Shown in pieces: positions 1-10,172 of a stretch of 64,000 nt of DNA (position 1 is its first letter; every line of letters starts with the position of its first letter). The notes under the pieces were generated by a model, which saw only the letters and a list, made by a program, of their open reading frames with translations, was not told where the DNA came from and searched no databases. The DNA is from Phytopythium helicoides (Eukaryota; Oomycota; Peronosporomycetes; Pythiales; Pythiaceae), in the NCBI GenBank assembly GCA_024867545.1, contig JANFNE010000010.1, forward strand, positions 682,001 through 746,000, given 5' to 3'. The position numbers and the translations under genes are program-made.

Positions 1-213
1 CTCCCCCTGCTCCCGTTCAAGAATGCCCAGCGCATACAGCGCCTCGAGCTGCGCGTCCACGAGCGCGTCCGTCATTCCTGCGCTCCGCCGGCGCCTTTCT
101 CCAAATCCAACTGCGACGGCTGGTCACTTCAACCGGCCGTATATCTCTCGCGCCCACGCTACGCGCCTTCCCTCTTGCGCTTTGTATGTGCGCAGAAAGG
201 AAAGGCCGGCGGC

Positions 214-830
214 ATGGGCGAGGTGGACGTGTGGCGCGACTCGCTGGTGCGCTACTTGGGCTACGCGAACGAGCTGGGCGAGTCGTTCCGGCCGCTGGCG
301 CCGCGACTGGTTGTGCCCTCGTACGTCGTGGTGTTCGGCTACGTGGCGGGCGACACGCTGGACAAGGCGCGCAGGGCGAGTCGCCGAGTTGAGGCGGGCG
401 TCTCGGACCGTAGGCGCGGCGCGGAGGTCGCGAGCGCGGCGGTCGACACGCTGCTGTGGCAGACGTCGGTGCGTGGCGATGGTTGAGCGGCTGCAGAGGC
501 GTGGAGGTGACGCTGGTGGGGATGAACAGGCTAGTGTCGTGATTCCGGGGTTCACGATCAACCGTGTGGTGCGGATGCTGCTGGTGGACGTGCTTTGGCT
601 TTTCTACATCCTTACGTTGGCTGTCTGGAGTGGTGTAGGTGGCGCTGAGCTCGTATCTGGTTGAGCGCGGCGCGAAGAACTCGCCGGTGCTGCGTCGGTG
701 GGCGCCGACTGCGATCGGACTTGGCGTGATCCCGTTCATTGTGCACCCGATCGACTCGTTTGTCGACTCGGTGATGGATCGCACGACGCGCGTGTGGGCT
801 GCGGACTTTCTGAAGCGGTTTGACGAGTGA
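214..830 (+). CDS. MTFP1: MTFP1/MTP18-like mitochondrial fission process protein
   Basis: Three exons fit: 214-468, 530-568 and 639-830, all joined in phase 0 by GT-AG introns of 61 and 70 nt. The first exon reads VWRDSLVRYLGYANELGESF and the second VVIPGFTINRV. The third carries GLGVIPFIVHPIDSFVD. These are the family hallmarks of MTFP1, an inner mitochondrial membrane protein that promotes fission in animals. The product is about 160 residues, near the usual family length. The ATG at 214 was chosen because similarity begins directly after it and the upstream codons are not conserved. A TCATTCCTG initiator-like site lies near 72-80. Function in oomycetes is inferred from the family. Confidence 0.85.
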
Positions 831-1039
831 AGAGTGAGGCAAGGCTGCGGCGGATTAGCTGCTAGAGAGGGTCGGGTCAGGGAGAGGAAGAAGATGGACG
901 CGCTTGGCATCGGATGCTTTCTCTTTCGGCATTTACAGATTGGAATCTAACAAGTACGTGCGAGCGTTCGGGCAACCCCAGCACAAACCCAACTCTAGTG
1001 GAGGCGATCTCGGCGATGGCGCGAGAGTGGAGACGCAGA

Positions 1040-1855
1040 TCAAATCTCTGCGTCGGTGATGAGCAGCGGGATGAACTCGGCGTTGTACGGCCGGTAGTAG
1101 CGGTGACCGAGCGCGCTGAAGCAGCCGCGACTGAACCCGCTGTGCGAGACGACCATCACGCTATCATCAGTGCAGTCGTAGTACAGGCGACGCAGGAACC
1201 GCATGGCGCGCTCCGCGATCTCTTCGTTGGTCTCCCGGTGGTCCGGCTGCCACCACGTGTCTTCCTCGCTGACGACGTGGTCAAAATCCAAGTCCGGGTA
1301 CGTCTTCTGCTTGGGCGTGAGGAACTTGCGGCGGTCGCAGTTGACGACACCCAGCGTCTCGCGCGCCAGTTCCACCACGTTCACGGGAATGTCCTTGAGC
1401 CTGGTGAACGCGTGGTCGTACGTCTGCAGCGTGCGGTCGAGTGGCGAGACGAAGACTCGCTGGATCTGGAGACCCGCGGCGACCTCTTCATCCAGCACCG
1501 CCGCCGCCTCGTCGGCCTGCGCCGTGCCTCGCTGCGTCAGCGGCGCGTCCACGTACTTGGGCAGGAACTCGAGCTCCTTCTCCCAGCGCTCGTCGCCCAC
1601 GCGCTCGCGGTCGGCGTTGTGCGTCGCTTCGCCGTGGCGCAACAGGATCACGAGCTTGAGCTTGGCGTCGTGGCGCTGCTCGAACTCGCGCATAAAGGCG
1701 TACACGTCGCGCCAGCTCGCGCCCTCCTTGAGCCCCATGTGCGCGGCCGGCGCACCTGCGACATGAGCAGGGTGCTTGTCCTCGCCCTGCACGAAGAAGC
1801 CCGGCACATAACGCAGCGTCTTGGCGTCCGACGCCGAGGGGCTCGACGCGTTCAT
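1040..1855 (-). CDS. Histidine phosphatase superfamily protein (phosphoglycerate mutase-like)
   Basis: A 271-residue protein. LLRHGEATHN is the catalytic RHG motif of the histidine phosphatase superfamily, and VVSHSGFSRG near the C-terminus supplies the second catalytic histidine. VSPLDRTLQT matches the family's Ser-Pro-Leu-x-Arg motif. The frame is open up to 2038, but the ATG at 1855 is preferred because the preceding 61 residues are low in similarity and composition suggests 5' leader. No signal peptide or membrane segment is visible, so a cytosolic enzyme is likely. The substrate cannot be read from the sequence: small phosphorylated metabolites or phosphoproteins are both possible. Confidence 0.8.
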   Translation of the reverse strand: MNASSPSASDAKTLRYVPGFFVQGEDKHPAHVAGAPAAHMGLKEGASWRDVYAFMREFEQRHDAKLKLVILLRHGEATHNADRERVGDERWEKELEFLPKYVDAPLTQRGTAQADEAAAVLDEEVAAGLQIQRVFVSPLDRTLQTYDHAFTRLKDIPVNVVELARETLGVVNCDRRKFLTPKQKTYPDLDFDHVVSEEDTWWQPDHRETNEEIAERAMRFLRRLYYDCTDDSVMVVSHSGFSRGCFSALGHRYYRPYNAEFIPLLITDAEI

Positions 1856-3168
1856 GGCGCTGCTTGGGGGCGTCGCGGAAGGAATCAAGTGCTGACTCGA
1901 CCGAGACGTCCGCTTAGGTACGACGTCACAGAAAATCTTGTCGGACGGACGCCTCACGTGTTGCGCGAAGGTATGGTGCGTTGTTGCAAGCCATCTTTTG
2001 AGCTTCAAAACGAGCGATACAATGGATGGGGACTGCAAAGTGATCTGATGGAGCTAGCTATGTACTCGTGAACGTGGAAACGCTGGTTTTGCTGCGGCTT
2101 GACTACAAGCTCGCATCGCGGCCATGATGTTTTGGTCCTGCATTGTTGATTTCGGTCTTCTTCGTCAATTGCTCCAGCTCTGCCTCGATGGCGCAGCGCA
2201 GGTGAAGAACTTGTCTACCATATTTTCTCGCAACTAGATCATCGCAGACGTAACCACGTTGGAGGAGACAATATTGGGCATGACTTCCCTTCATGATTGC
2301 CGACTAGTACGTGAAGATCGTTGTGTTACCTCCGGGCAGAATTGCACAAGTGTTCACCGATCGACTTTGAAGTGAGAGGGAGAGGGGGAGGGAAACATGC
2401 AGATCCCATCGGCAATCTGGTGCATCCGTGGCTTCTGCGCGTAGGAGGAGATCTGCAGTCGTGACTCGGGACGACACTCCCGAGTCCGTCTGGAGAATTG
2501 TTGCCAAGTCGCATTTGTGTTGTAAGCCTACTCCTTGCCTTGTGGGTCTCGTATCAAAGGCTAAGAGGCACAAGCAATGCTGGATGCATGCGTGTGCTGA
2601 GCTACTCGGTCGGTGTGTGCCGCACTGCAGATTCGAGGGTTGCCCGCGGGATCAGCGTCCGCGTCCCGTTTGTGCGTGGCATGATGAGCACCAGATTAAC
2701 GGTACGGATTAAAGTCATCGCATGTCACTGCCATAGTCAATCGCAGTCATTTGCACCATAGACTTGCCGCTTCTACTCAGATACCCGTCAAAGATTCGCT
2801 TGCAGTTTGGCGAATCTCCACGCTGACTGATCTCGCACTCTCGATCCTCCTTGTATCCCTCATACGCCGTGCCAGGAGCCCTTGAAGCTGGTTGGAGCAG
2901 ATGCAAAGACTCCAGATCTGATAGCCCTCGAGAGCTCATTGCAGCACGCTTTCGATGTGCAGGAATCTTGACTACAGCAGTTGAATGTCAATGGTGATGC
3001 GTCACGCTAATCGTGTCAGGTGACCTTAGGTCACAACAGCGGACATGCTCCGGCTACCAGTGAAGGGCTCAATGAAGATCGAGCCGACGCACGAGGTCAT
3101 TCTTCATCTCGCCGCCAAGGCCTCAGCCGCTCGCCAGCAACAAGAAGGAGAAGAAGTTTGCACGCACC
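1856..3168. other. Intergenic region without a supported gene
   Basis: About 1.3 kb between the divergent histidine phosphatase and alkaline phosphatase genes. Several open frames of 60-95 codons occur on both strands, but none has a recognisable motif, a coherent start or gene-like codon use. The right end holds the alkaline phosphatase promoter. Confidence 0.5.
3097..3110 (+). promoter_or_regulatory. Oomycete-type initiator of the alkaline phosphatase gene
   Basis: TCATTCTTCATCTC matches the core of the oomycete initiator (TCATTYYNCA followed by a pyrimidine/T-rich flank). It lies 58 nt before the ATG at 3169, a usual spacing in Phytophthora genes. The site is seen; its use is inferred. 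Confidence 0.5.
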
Positions 3169-4701
3169 ATGAAGATCTCGCTCGTGCTGTTTTCCGTCGC
3201 GATGGCGCTGCTCTCGCCTGTTGCGCGTGCCGCTACGGGCTACGAGTACAAGACCGTGGACATTGACTACGGCTTTGATGAGAGCGAGGAGAGCCCGCGC
3301 AGCGTCATCATGATGATCCCCGACGGCACAGGACCCAACATCTTCACGCTTGCACGCACGGTACTGGATCCGACGCTCAAGACTCGCCTGCACATCGACC
3401 CGTACCTCTCGGGCACCGTGCAGACCCACTCAGCGACGTCGTACATCACGGACTCGGCTTCCTCGGCCACTGCCTATTCCACTGGCTACAAGACCTATGA
3501 TGAGGCTATTGGCGTCGACCACTTCCGGCAGCCCTTGGGCACTGTACTGGAGGCTGCCAAGTCGCGTGGCATGGTCACGGGGATGGTGGTCACTAGCCGT
3601 GTGACGCACGCTACCCCGGCGAGTTTCGCCGCACACGTCATCCAGCGTGACGACGAGGACACCATCGCTGCTCAGTACGTCGCCAACAAGAACCTTGACT
3701 TCCTGCTCGGCGGTGGTCTGCGCCACTTCAACGACTCGATGATCAGTGAGCTACAGAGTGCCGGCTACTCGATCGTGTACAACTACCAGGAGCTGCTCGA
3801 CTACCACTCGAGCAACGTCGACTCGGGCAACCTCCGCGTCTTTGGCCTTTTCCACAACAGCCACATGACCTACGAGGTCGACCGTGCCCGCGAGGAGGCG
3901 GCAGACCCGAGCAACTCGCAGCGCGAACCAAGCCTCACGGAGATGGTCGACATTATCCTAAGCATTCTCAAGAACAACCCGACGGCGCAAAAGAACGGCT
4001 ACTTCGTCATGATCGAGGGCTCGCGCGTCGACCATGCTGGTCACTCGAACGACCCGGGCACGATGGCCAAGGAGGCCATCAAGTTCGACGAGTCGGTCGC
4101 CGTGGTGCTCGACTTCCTCGACTCGCAGCCGAACACGGGCTTCCTGTCGGCTGCTGACCACGGAACTGGTGGTCTCACGCTCGGCCGCGTCTCGGACTAC
4201 GTCTGGTTCCCGACGGAGCTCCAGATGCAGAACATGTCGACCGAAATCATGACGGAGAAGCTCGAAGAGCTGTGGGACGCGTCCGAGTGTGCTGCTGGCG
4301 CGAACGAAACGTGCAAGGCTGCCATGTACCAGACCGCCAAGGAGCTGCTCACGACGTACACGAACGTGACGGAGGTGACCGACGAGTCTGGCGCGACTCT
4401 GGTCCAGCTCATTGCCGCAGCCGTCGACGAGACCCGTGACCTGAGTGATGTGCTGGTGGAGCTCGGTCACATTGTGAGTGAGCCCGCCGCCATCGGCTGG
4501 ACGACGATCGGCCACGTGGGCACGGACGTGAACCTCTACTGCAAGGGTCCTTCGCTCTTCGTGGGCATGTGCAACGGCGTGCACGAGAACACGTACCTCA
4601 ACAAGATTATGACCAACTTCCTTGGCCTCGAGCACCAGCAGGACCTCGAGACGCTCAAGTGGCGCAACTTCTCCGTGCTGGAGGACCCCACCGCCTTCTA
4701 A
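3169..4701 (+). CDS. Secreted alkaline phosphatase
   Basis: An intronless gene for 510 residues. Residues 1-21 form a signal peptide (basic start, hydrophobic core, ending PVARA). The metal and catalytic sites of alkaline phosphatases are all present in order: MMIPDGTGP (metal Asp), ITDSASSATAYSTG (nucleophile Ser), SRVDHAGHSNDP (metal Asp/His), SAADHGTGG (metal Asp/His) and TIGHVGTDV (C-terminal His). It should hydrolyse phosphate monoesters outside the cell or in the secretory pathway. Several N-x-S/T sites are present, for example NMST and NETC. No GPI signal is obvious: the C-terminus (DPTAF) is hydrophilic, so the enzyme is probably soluble. A role in phosphate scavenging is inferred. 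Confidence 0.93.
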   Translation: MKISLVLFSVAMALLSPVARAATGYEYKTVDIDYGFDESEESPRSVIMMIPDGTGPNIFTLARTVLDPTLKTRLHIDPYLSGTVQTHSATSYITDSASSATAYSTGYKTYDEAIGVDHFRQPLGTVLEAAKSRGMVTGMVVTSRVTHATPASFAAHVIQRDDEDTIAAQYVANKNLDFLLGGGLRHFNDSMISELQSAGYSIVYNYQELLDYHSSNVDSGNLRVFGLFHNSHMTYEVDRAREEAADPSNSQREPSLTEMVDIILSILKNNPTAQKNGYFVMIEGSRVDHAGHSNDPGTMAKEAIKFDESVAVVLDFLDSQPNTGFLSAADHGTGGLTLGRVSDYVWFPTELQMQNMSTEIMTEKLEELWDASECAAGANETCKAAMYQTAKELLTTYTNVTEVTDESGATLVQLIAAAVDETRDLSDVLVELGHIVSEPAAIGWTTIGHVGTDVNLYCKGPSLFVGMCNGVHENTYLNKIMTNFLGLEHQQDLETLKWRNFSVLEDPTAF

Positions 4702-5097
4702 TCGCGGTATCGCACTCCGTCGAGCTTGATTTGAATTGTCGAATGAACGACGAGGTAGGAGCCTGCATTGTAGAGAGACGAGAAGCAGCAGGCCTCACCT
4801 TCGCCAATTGCCAAACCCTTTGCTCCGTTTTCCATCCACTCTCTCCAATGGAGTGCCCATCGCACCGCCTTCAACTTCACGTGGCTATAAAAGTAATTCC
4901 ACCAATTTAAAGCTCAACGATTGGCTGCATTCACAAACCCTCCATCCAATCCTCCGCCTTCAAATCGTTTATTTCACCCAATGAACGCCGTCCATCGCCG
5001 TTATTTCGACCCCTCTCATCACTAGACAAGGCAACTGGGCGGGCAGGTGGTCGACCTCGGGCCGCCGCTCTCCTCGCCCTCCTGGCGGCTCCAGTCG
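4702..5097. other. Intergenic region with TATA-like element
   Basis: No gene is seen. A CTATAAAAG motif lies at 4885-4893 and CCAAT/CCAAT-like words occur near 4909 and 4943, so this may be the promoter of the Gln-rich ORF that follows. TATA boxes are uncommon in oomycetes, so the motif could be chance. Confidence 0.3.
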
Positions 5098-5574
5098 ATG
5101 GCGGGCAAGCTCCCGCGGCGGCCCACGCGGCGCGCGGCCTCTGGTTCTCCGCCGAGTCCTCTGGGCGGCTTCCCGTTCGCGGGCGCGTCGCCGCAGGAGC
5201 AGATGCAGTTCCAGTTCCAGCAGCAGCTCGAGCTCCAGCAGCAGCAGTTCGCGCTCAGCACGGGCACGGGCGGCGGCGGGCTGAGCACGGCCACGAGCTC
5301 GGCGGGCGCCAGCGCCATGGCCTTCTCGCCGCTCGAGGTGGCGATGGTCTCGTCCTCGCCCTCGCTGCTCATGGACACGACCAGCGCGGGCATGGCGCCG
5401 TACTTCCAGCGTGACCGGCCGGTCATGGCGCAGCCTCGCATGATGCCTGCGACGAGCAGCGTCAGCTCGCCTCCATCGAGCTTGATGATGCCGCTGGGGA
5501 CGCTGCCGTCCGTGACGGCGACGTCGCCTCCTCCACCGCAGCTGTACAAGACCAGCAAGATGCGGCGGACCTGA
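5098..5574 (+). CDS. Hypothetical Gln/Ser/Pro-rich protein
   Basis: About 158 residues from the ATG at 5098; the frame is open upstream to a stop near 5025. No domain was recognised. The product has a Gln-rich stretch (FQFQQQLELQQQQF), then Ser/Thr/Gly/Pro-rich sequence with many methionines, and ends KTSKMRRT. Third codon positions are strongly G/C, as in the neighbouring genes, which supports real coding. Low-complexity Gln-rich tracts occur in transcription regulators, but that is only a hint. It ends 26 bp before the decayed hAT element and could be part of a longer gene whose other exons I cannot place. Confidence 0.45.
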   Translation: MAGKLPRRPTRRAASGSPPSPLGGFPFAGASPQEQMQFQFQQQLELQQQQFALSTGTGGGGLSTATSSAGASAMAFSPLEVAMVSSSPSLLMDTTSAGMAPYFQRDRPVMAQPRMMPATSSVSSPPSSLMMPLGTLPSVTATSPPPPQLYKTSKMRRT

Positions 5575-5599
5575 GCTGTGGCAGTTTATTAGGCTGGTC

Positions 5600-8451
5600 G
5601 TGCCAGACCCACCCGAGATCGCTGCGGGCAAGACGTACACGAACCAGGACGCCAGAGAGGCCTACTGCCTCAAATGCAAGCTGCTCATGCACTACAACAC
5701 GGGCAGCAGCAACAACGTGAGTCGACACATGACCAAGTACCACCCGCTCGACTTGGCCAACTACGCGCAAAAAGTGGCCGAAAAGAAGAGAAAGCTCAGC
5801 GCCATGAATAATAACGTTGGGAATGCCCTGAACAACAGCAGCAGCAGCAACAACAGGATGACAGCAGGTCGACATGACGCTGGCTTTGGCAAGCGGAAGC
5901 TAAGACCGTCTCCATCGAATAATGTTCAAACTAGGCAGCCTCCGTTGCAGGCTCGTCCAGGCAATGGTCAAGCGTATACCGCGCACGGTGGCAACTCTAG
6001 TTCAAGCGACAACGACCTATCAGACGACTTGCGGCACTCCAAGGGGAAGCGGAAACTGAAGCGCACAGGTTCCATGGGCTCCGGCGAAGCTGATGACGGT
6101 GACAGCACGGGGCATTTGCACGACGAGTCCGAGTTCTTTTTGGAAGACGAAGATGAACTGGACGAGGAAGAGGACGAAACGCTGAACCCGCATGAGACTG
6201 AAACGCTGAACGCGCTGATCGCGCGATGGGTATGCAAGCACTACCACCCGCTTGGCATAACTGAAGATCCAGAGTTGCGAGATATTATCAACTACGCACT
6301 GACTTTGCGAAAAAGCGGTTGCTCTTCCGAGTCAAAACGTTGTGCGCGCGTCTGTCGAGTCTTTGACGGCCAAGACAAGGCTGGAAATGCTAAGGCAATT
6401 CTCAAACGAAATGATGTTCTTCGCCATGGCAACCGAGGTATGGACGACGGCAGAGCACGAAGCGTTTCTGTCCGTCAGCATCCACTATAATACCGACAAG
6501 TTCGAGCGGAGACACTTTACGCTTGATGTCAGAGCATATAACGGCCCGCTGACAGCCGACGCGAAACGGGAGCTGCTGGACTCGCTGCTATCTCGGTGGA
6601 ACCTCGACTCCAGATACTTGTGCTCAATGCAGTGGCAGCCGTACCCAACTGGTGGGTATCCCCGACAGTATGGCTTGACTCCAAGCAACACCGCGGTGAG
6701 CAGCAGAAATTACGAGATCTCGTTGATGCATACTCAGCAAACGGAGGGTGTCTCCCATTCTTTTCAGCTTATCCTGGCACCTCTACTCCTACAGTCAATG
6801 CCCTCTTCCAGCAGACAACATGCGCGCTCACTTCCACGACAATATGGTCAATCAGTCGATTGGCTACATGCCCATTGAGTGTCAGCGTGGTGCGGCCTTT
6901 TTGAGTTCGCAAGTCGAGTTTTTTCGCGATTTGGCCAAGTTCTTCTCGGGACACCCGCAAGCTGCTTCACGGTTCAGCAAGCTCGTGGCAGGGGACAACA
7001 AGCCCTCACCATCAAGCTCACCGACTTGTTGTGGATTCAAAGGGCAACTGGCTTACCACACTTGAGATGCTCAAGAGGATACTTCAAAAGAGGCGGGCGA
7101 TTCAAGGCTTTTTCGCATACCTCGAGACACATGACGGCGCTTTGGAATTCCAGCAGTTGGGTAATATCCCACGCCAGCCTCCAACACCTGCTCAGTGGTC
7201 CACGCTTGAATGCCTCATCCAGCTGCTTCAGCCCTTCGAGACAGTAGCGGGGGCTCTTGCCAAGGAAAAGTACGCGACTTTGGCGATGTCTGTGGCATTG
7301 CTGCAATTCCTAAAGCGTGATCTGGAGAAGAAGAGCGACTTTGATCGTGTCTTTGCTGCGAAACAGCCTGCCTGTATCGGGCAACAACAGCGAGCAAACT
7401 GGGATCTCTGATCCTACTGATGGCATGGTTGGAACGATACGCTCTAGCCTCGAGTCTGTACGGGCATATCTGCACATGCAGTTTGTCGTGCACTTTGCGC
7501 GTCCTTGCAATGGGATGATGTGGCTTGTCACAGCTGGACCCGCGGTTCGTTCGCATGCGATTTTTGAGCGATGAAGACCGTCTTGCGTCCAAGACTCGAC
7601 TGGGAGATCGGTGCTACCTAATCTCGCACTTTTTGGAATCAATGGCCAACCAGCAGAACCGAGGGGGTGGTTCATCTAGCAGCAGCAGCAGTGTTGGGAG
7701 TGCCGCTGCAAGCAGCGGGGCATCCATCTCTAGCAACAGTTCGGGAGCAGCTACGAAGGGACCAACGTGAACTCCGACAGCATGTTCGACAGCACTCCGT
7801 TCCTGGACAACTCATCCAAGCTGGAGGACCACGACACAAGCACTTTTTTGCGCGAGCTTCTGTTCGACGATGCGCCAGAAGATGTGGCACCGCAGCCGCC
7901 TCAAGCCCCGAACCAGCAGGGCCACGACGACCACCACCATCACGATCGAGGCGGCGACGCAAATAACGTGAAGCCTTTGGTGTCCGCAGCGGGTCCGTTC
8001 GCCTCCCGCGCAGCCGCCATGAACCTGTCGCTGGTGCCATTGGTGGCTCCGAACGCGCATGCTGATATGGACGAGCAGGAGGCCGCGCTCCGTCGGCGCG
8101 TGACTGATGAAGTGAACGTCTACTACGATCACGTGTCCTCCTCCAGCGCCTCGGCCGTGCGTGACCCCATGCGCTGGTGGAAGCAGCACGGCGCGCAGGT
8201 ACCCGCTGCTGGCGCCGCTGGCTCGCAAGTGGCTCAGCGCCATCGGCTCGGTGCGGCCCACAACGCACGAGGTCCGTGTAGTGGCTGGCACCAGCAGCAG
8301 CAGCAGCAGTGTCAGCAGTAGCGGAGGCAGCAGCAAAAGCAGCGGCTCCAGCGGCGCAGCAACCGCCGGCAGCGCGCTGAGCGCCGGCATCCACGACCCG
8401 CCATCGCCTGAGCTGGTGCGGGACGTGGTGTTCATCCACGACAACTGTTAG
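5600..8451 (+). pseudogene. Decayed hAT-family transposase with BED zinc finger
   Basis: Pieces in different frames follow the hAT order. From 5600 a BED-like finger is seen (CLKCKLLMHYNTG ... SRHMTKYH), then an acidic, Ser/Asn-rich linker. From about 6342 comes the RNase H-like core (ATEVWTTAEHEAFLSVSIHY, then FTLDVRAYNGP). Core pieces continue in other frames near 6850-7400 (WLTTLEMLKRILQKRRAI). At 8155-8450 is the C-terminal dimerisation domain (DPMRWWKQHGAQ; PLLAPLARKWLSAIGSV; SPELVRDVVFIHDN). At least four frame changes separate these. One, near 8198, needs only one fewer G. Runs of CAG/AGC encode poly-Ser. No clear terminal inverted repeats were found. Multiple exons cannot be excluded for some breaks, but most have no plausible splice sites. 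Confidence 0.75.
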
Positions 8452-8729
8452 GAACGCGTTAGGTTCGACCAGTATAATTTATCCAAGTGGGATGTTCGAA
8501 TGCTCCCTATCGGATACAGTTCCTTCAACGATCTAACACTAACATATAGGTGGTTCCTAACGAAGTGACCTGAATTCAGTATGAAATCATTTTTAAAACA
8601 TTTATCCCGTAGACGTCTGTTATATGTTCTAGACGCAAATATTTCTACCTGTAACCGATTTAGATCTGTTACTTCCAGACTCCGACTATTGGCGCATCGG
8701 CGCATTGGCCAACTCGCCGACCCGCCAAC
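8452..8729. other. Spacer with short inverted repeat before RPB3
   Basis: GTTAGGAAC (8447-8455) and its reverse complement GTTCCTAAC (8554-8562) lie about 100 bp apart at the 3' edge of the decayed hAT element. This is too short to call a terminal repeat. The rest, AT-richer, should hold the RPB3 promoter. Confidence 0.25.
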
Positions 8730-9899
8730 ATGCCGAACCCGCGGTTCCCCAAGATCGACGTGCAGGAGCTGCGCGACGACTTCATCCGCTTCAAGCTGTC
8801 GGAGACGGACGCGAGCGTGGCCAACGCCATCCGGCGCGTCATGATCTCCGAGGTGCCGACGCTGGCCATCGACTTGGTGAGCATCGAGATCAACACGAGC
8901 GTCATGACGGACGAGTTCCTGGCGCACCGGCTCGGCATGATCCCGCTCAACTTCGACGGCGGGCTCGAGAACTTCCGCCAGCGCTTCGTGTACTCGCAGG
9001 ACTGCGACTGCGACGAGAACTGCCCCAACTGCTCGGTCGAGTTCACGCTCGACGCCGTGGCCGACCAGGGCGTGCTCACCGTCACCAGCGAGGCGCTCAA
9101 GTCCTCCGACCCCTACATCCGCCCCGTCAACTTTTCCTCCGAGGAAGAGCTCAACAACACACAGGACACGGGCGTCATCATCACCAAGCTCGGCCCCGGC
9201 CAGCGCATCAAGCTCTCTGCCATCGCCAAGCTGGTGGGTCCTCGCTGCTTGCTACACTGCGGGGGAATGCTGTCAGATCTAACGGTTTTTCCCATGTCGA
9301 AATGGCAGGGGCATCGGCAAGGAGCATGCCAAGTGGTCGCCTGTGGCTGTCGCTACGTTCATGTACGAGCCCATCATCACCCTCAACCAGGCCGTGCTGA
9401 GCACGTTCACGCCCGAGCAGAAGGCCGAGGCTGTACAAGAGCTGCCCCACCGAGGTCTACGAGACGGATGAGAACTACGAGATGGTATGCTTGGCTTCAA
9501 CTACTCTCTAAGCACTGAAGTGGGGTCATAGACTTACCTCGGATACCATGGCAGCTTGCGATTGCCGACCCCACGCGCTGCATGTACTGCGACGAGTGCG
9601 TCAAGGTGGCCAACTCGTTCAAGGACAACCCGGAGGACGACGCCGCCGTGTCGGTGCGGATGCGGGAAGACAAGTATATCTTTTCCGTCGAGGTGCGATT
9701 GCCATCAACTATTTGATGTTTTCTGATGTGAGACTAATGTTTCGGTTTGGCAACGCAGACTACGGGTCAGCTTCGTCCCGAAGAGGTGGTGATTTGCGCG
9801 TTGGACCTCATCCGAGAGAAGCTTTCGTCGCTCAAGCACCAGTGTCTCGAGCTGAGTCAGGACGACCAGGGTGCGACGGCTCCCATCACGCCATTTTAA
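8730..9899 (+). CDS. RPB3: RNA polymerase II subunit RPB3 (two apparent +1 frameshifts)
   Basis: Exon 1 (8730-9233) reads the RPB3 N-terminus: VANAIRRVMISEVPTLAIDL, then DEFLAHRLGMIPL, and the zinc loop DCDCDENCPNCSVEF. Exon 2 (about 9309-9484) begins GIGKEHAKWSPVAV and ends EVYETDENYEM. Exon 3 is 9555-9692 and exon 4 is 9759-9899, ending ITPF. Exons 1, 3 and 4 are whole codons (504, 138, 141 nt) but exon 2 is 176 nt. Conserved sequence is regained only if one G is absent in the GGGG at 9308-9311 and another near 9429-9431. RPB3 scaffolds Pol II assembly with RPB11 in the nucleus and is essential, so an assembly error is more likely than a dead gene. Exon 3 carries a CxxCxxC cluster (RCMYCDECVK). 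Confidence 0.9.
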
Positions 9900-10172
9900 G
9901 GGATCGAAGCGCGTTGTCGGTGTATGTGTGAGACCCGTCCTCTTAGGCAGCTGCAGTAGTCATGAAGACGCCGACAAAAACGATGCTACTCCTGGATATG
10001 ATGCTGTAATAGATTGGATGACTCCGGAGTACACGCCAATGGAATCTACGAATAGTGAGGAAAGATCTGGATACTCCCGTTGAGCACTTCCGAGGAGCTG
10101 GGAGATGCTGTTGGCGAGGATGCTGTTTGTGGTGAAGGTTCACTGCCAACGCATAGCCAGAGCGCATGAAAG
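9900..10172. other. Convergent 3' spacer
   Basis: Short AT-richer spacer between the convergent RPB3 and ATG14-like genes. No gene is seen. Confidence 0.4.

Noticed and set aside
914..2071. 385-codon open frame on the plus strand
   Set aside because: It is antisense to the histidine phosphatase, which has clear catalytic motifs; the plus-strand translation has none and is Arg/Val/Leu-rich, as expected of a GC-rich shadow.
8447..8562. GTTAGGAAC inverted pair as hAT terminal repeat
   Set aside because: Both arms lie on the same side of the transposase remnant and are only 9 bp; no partner was found at the 5' end.
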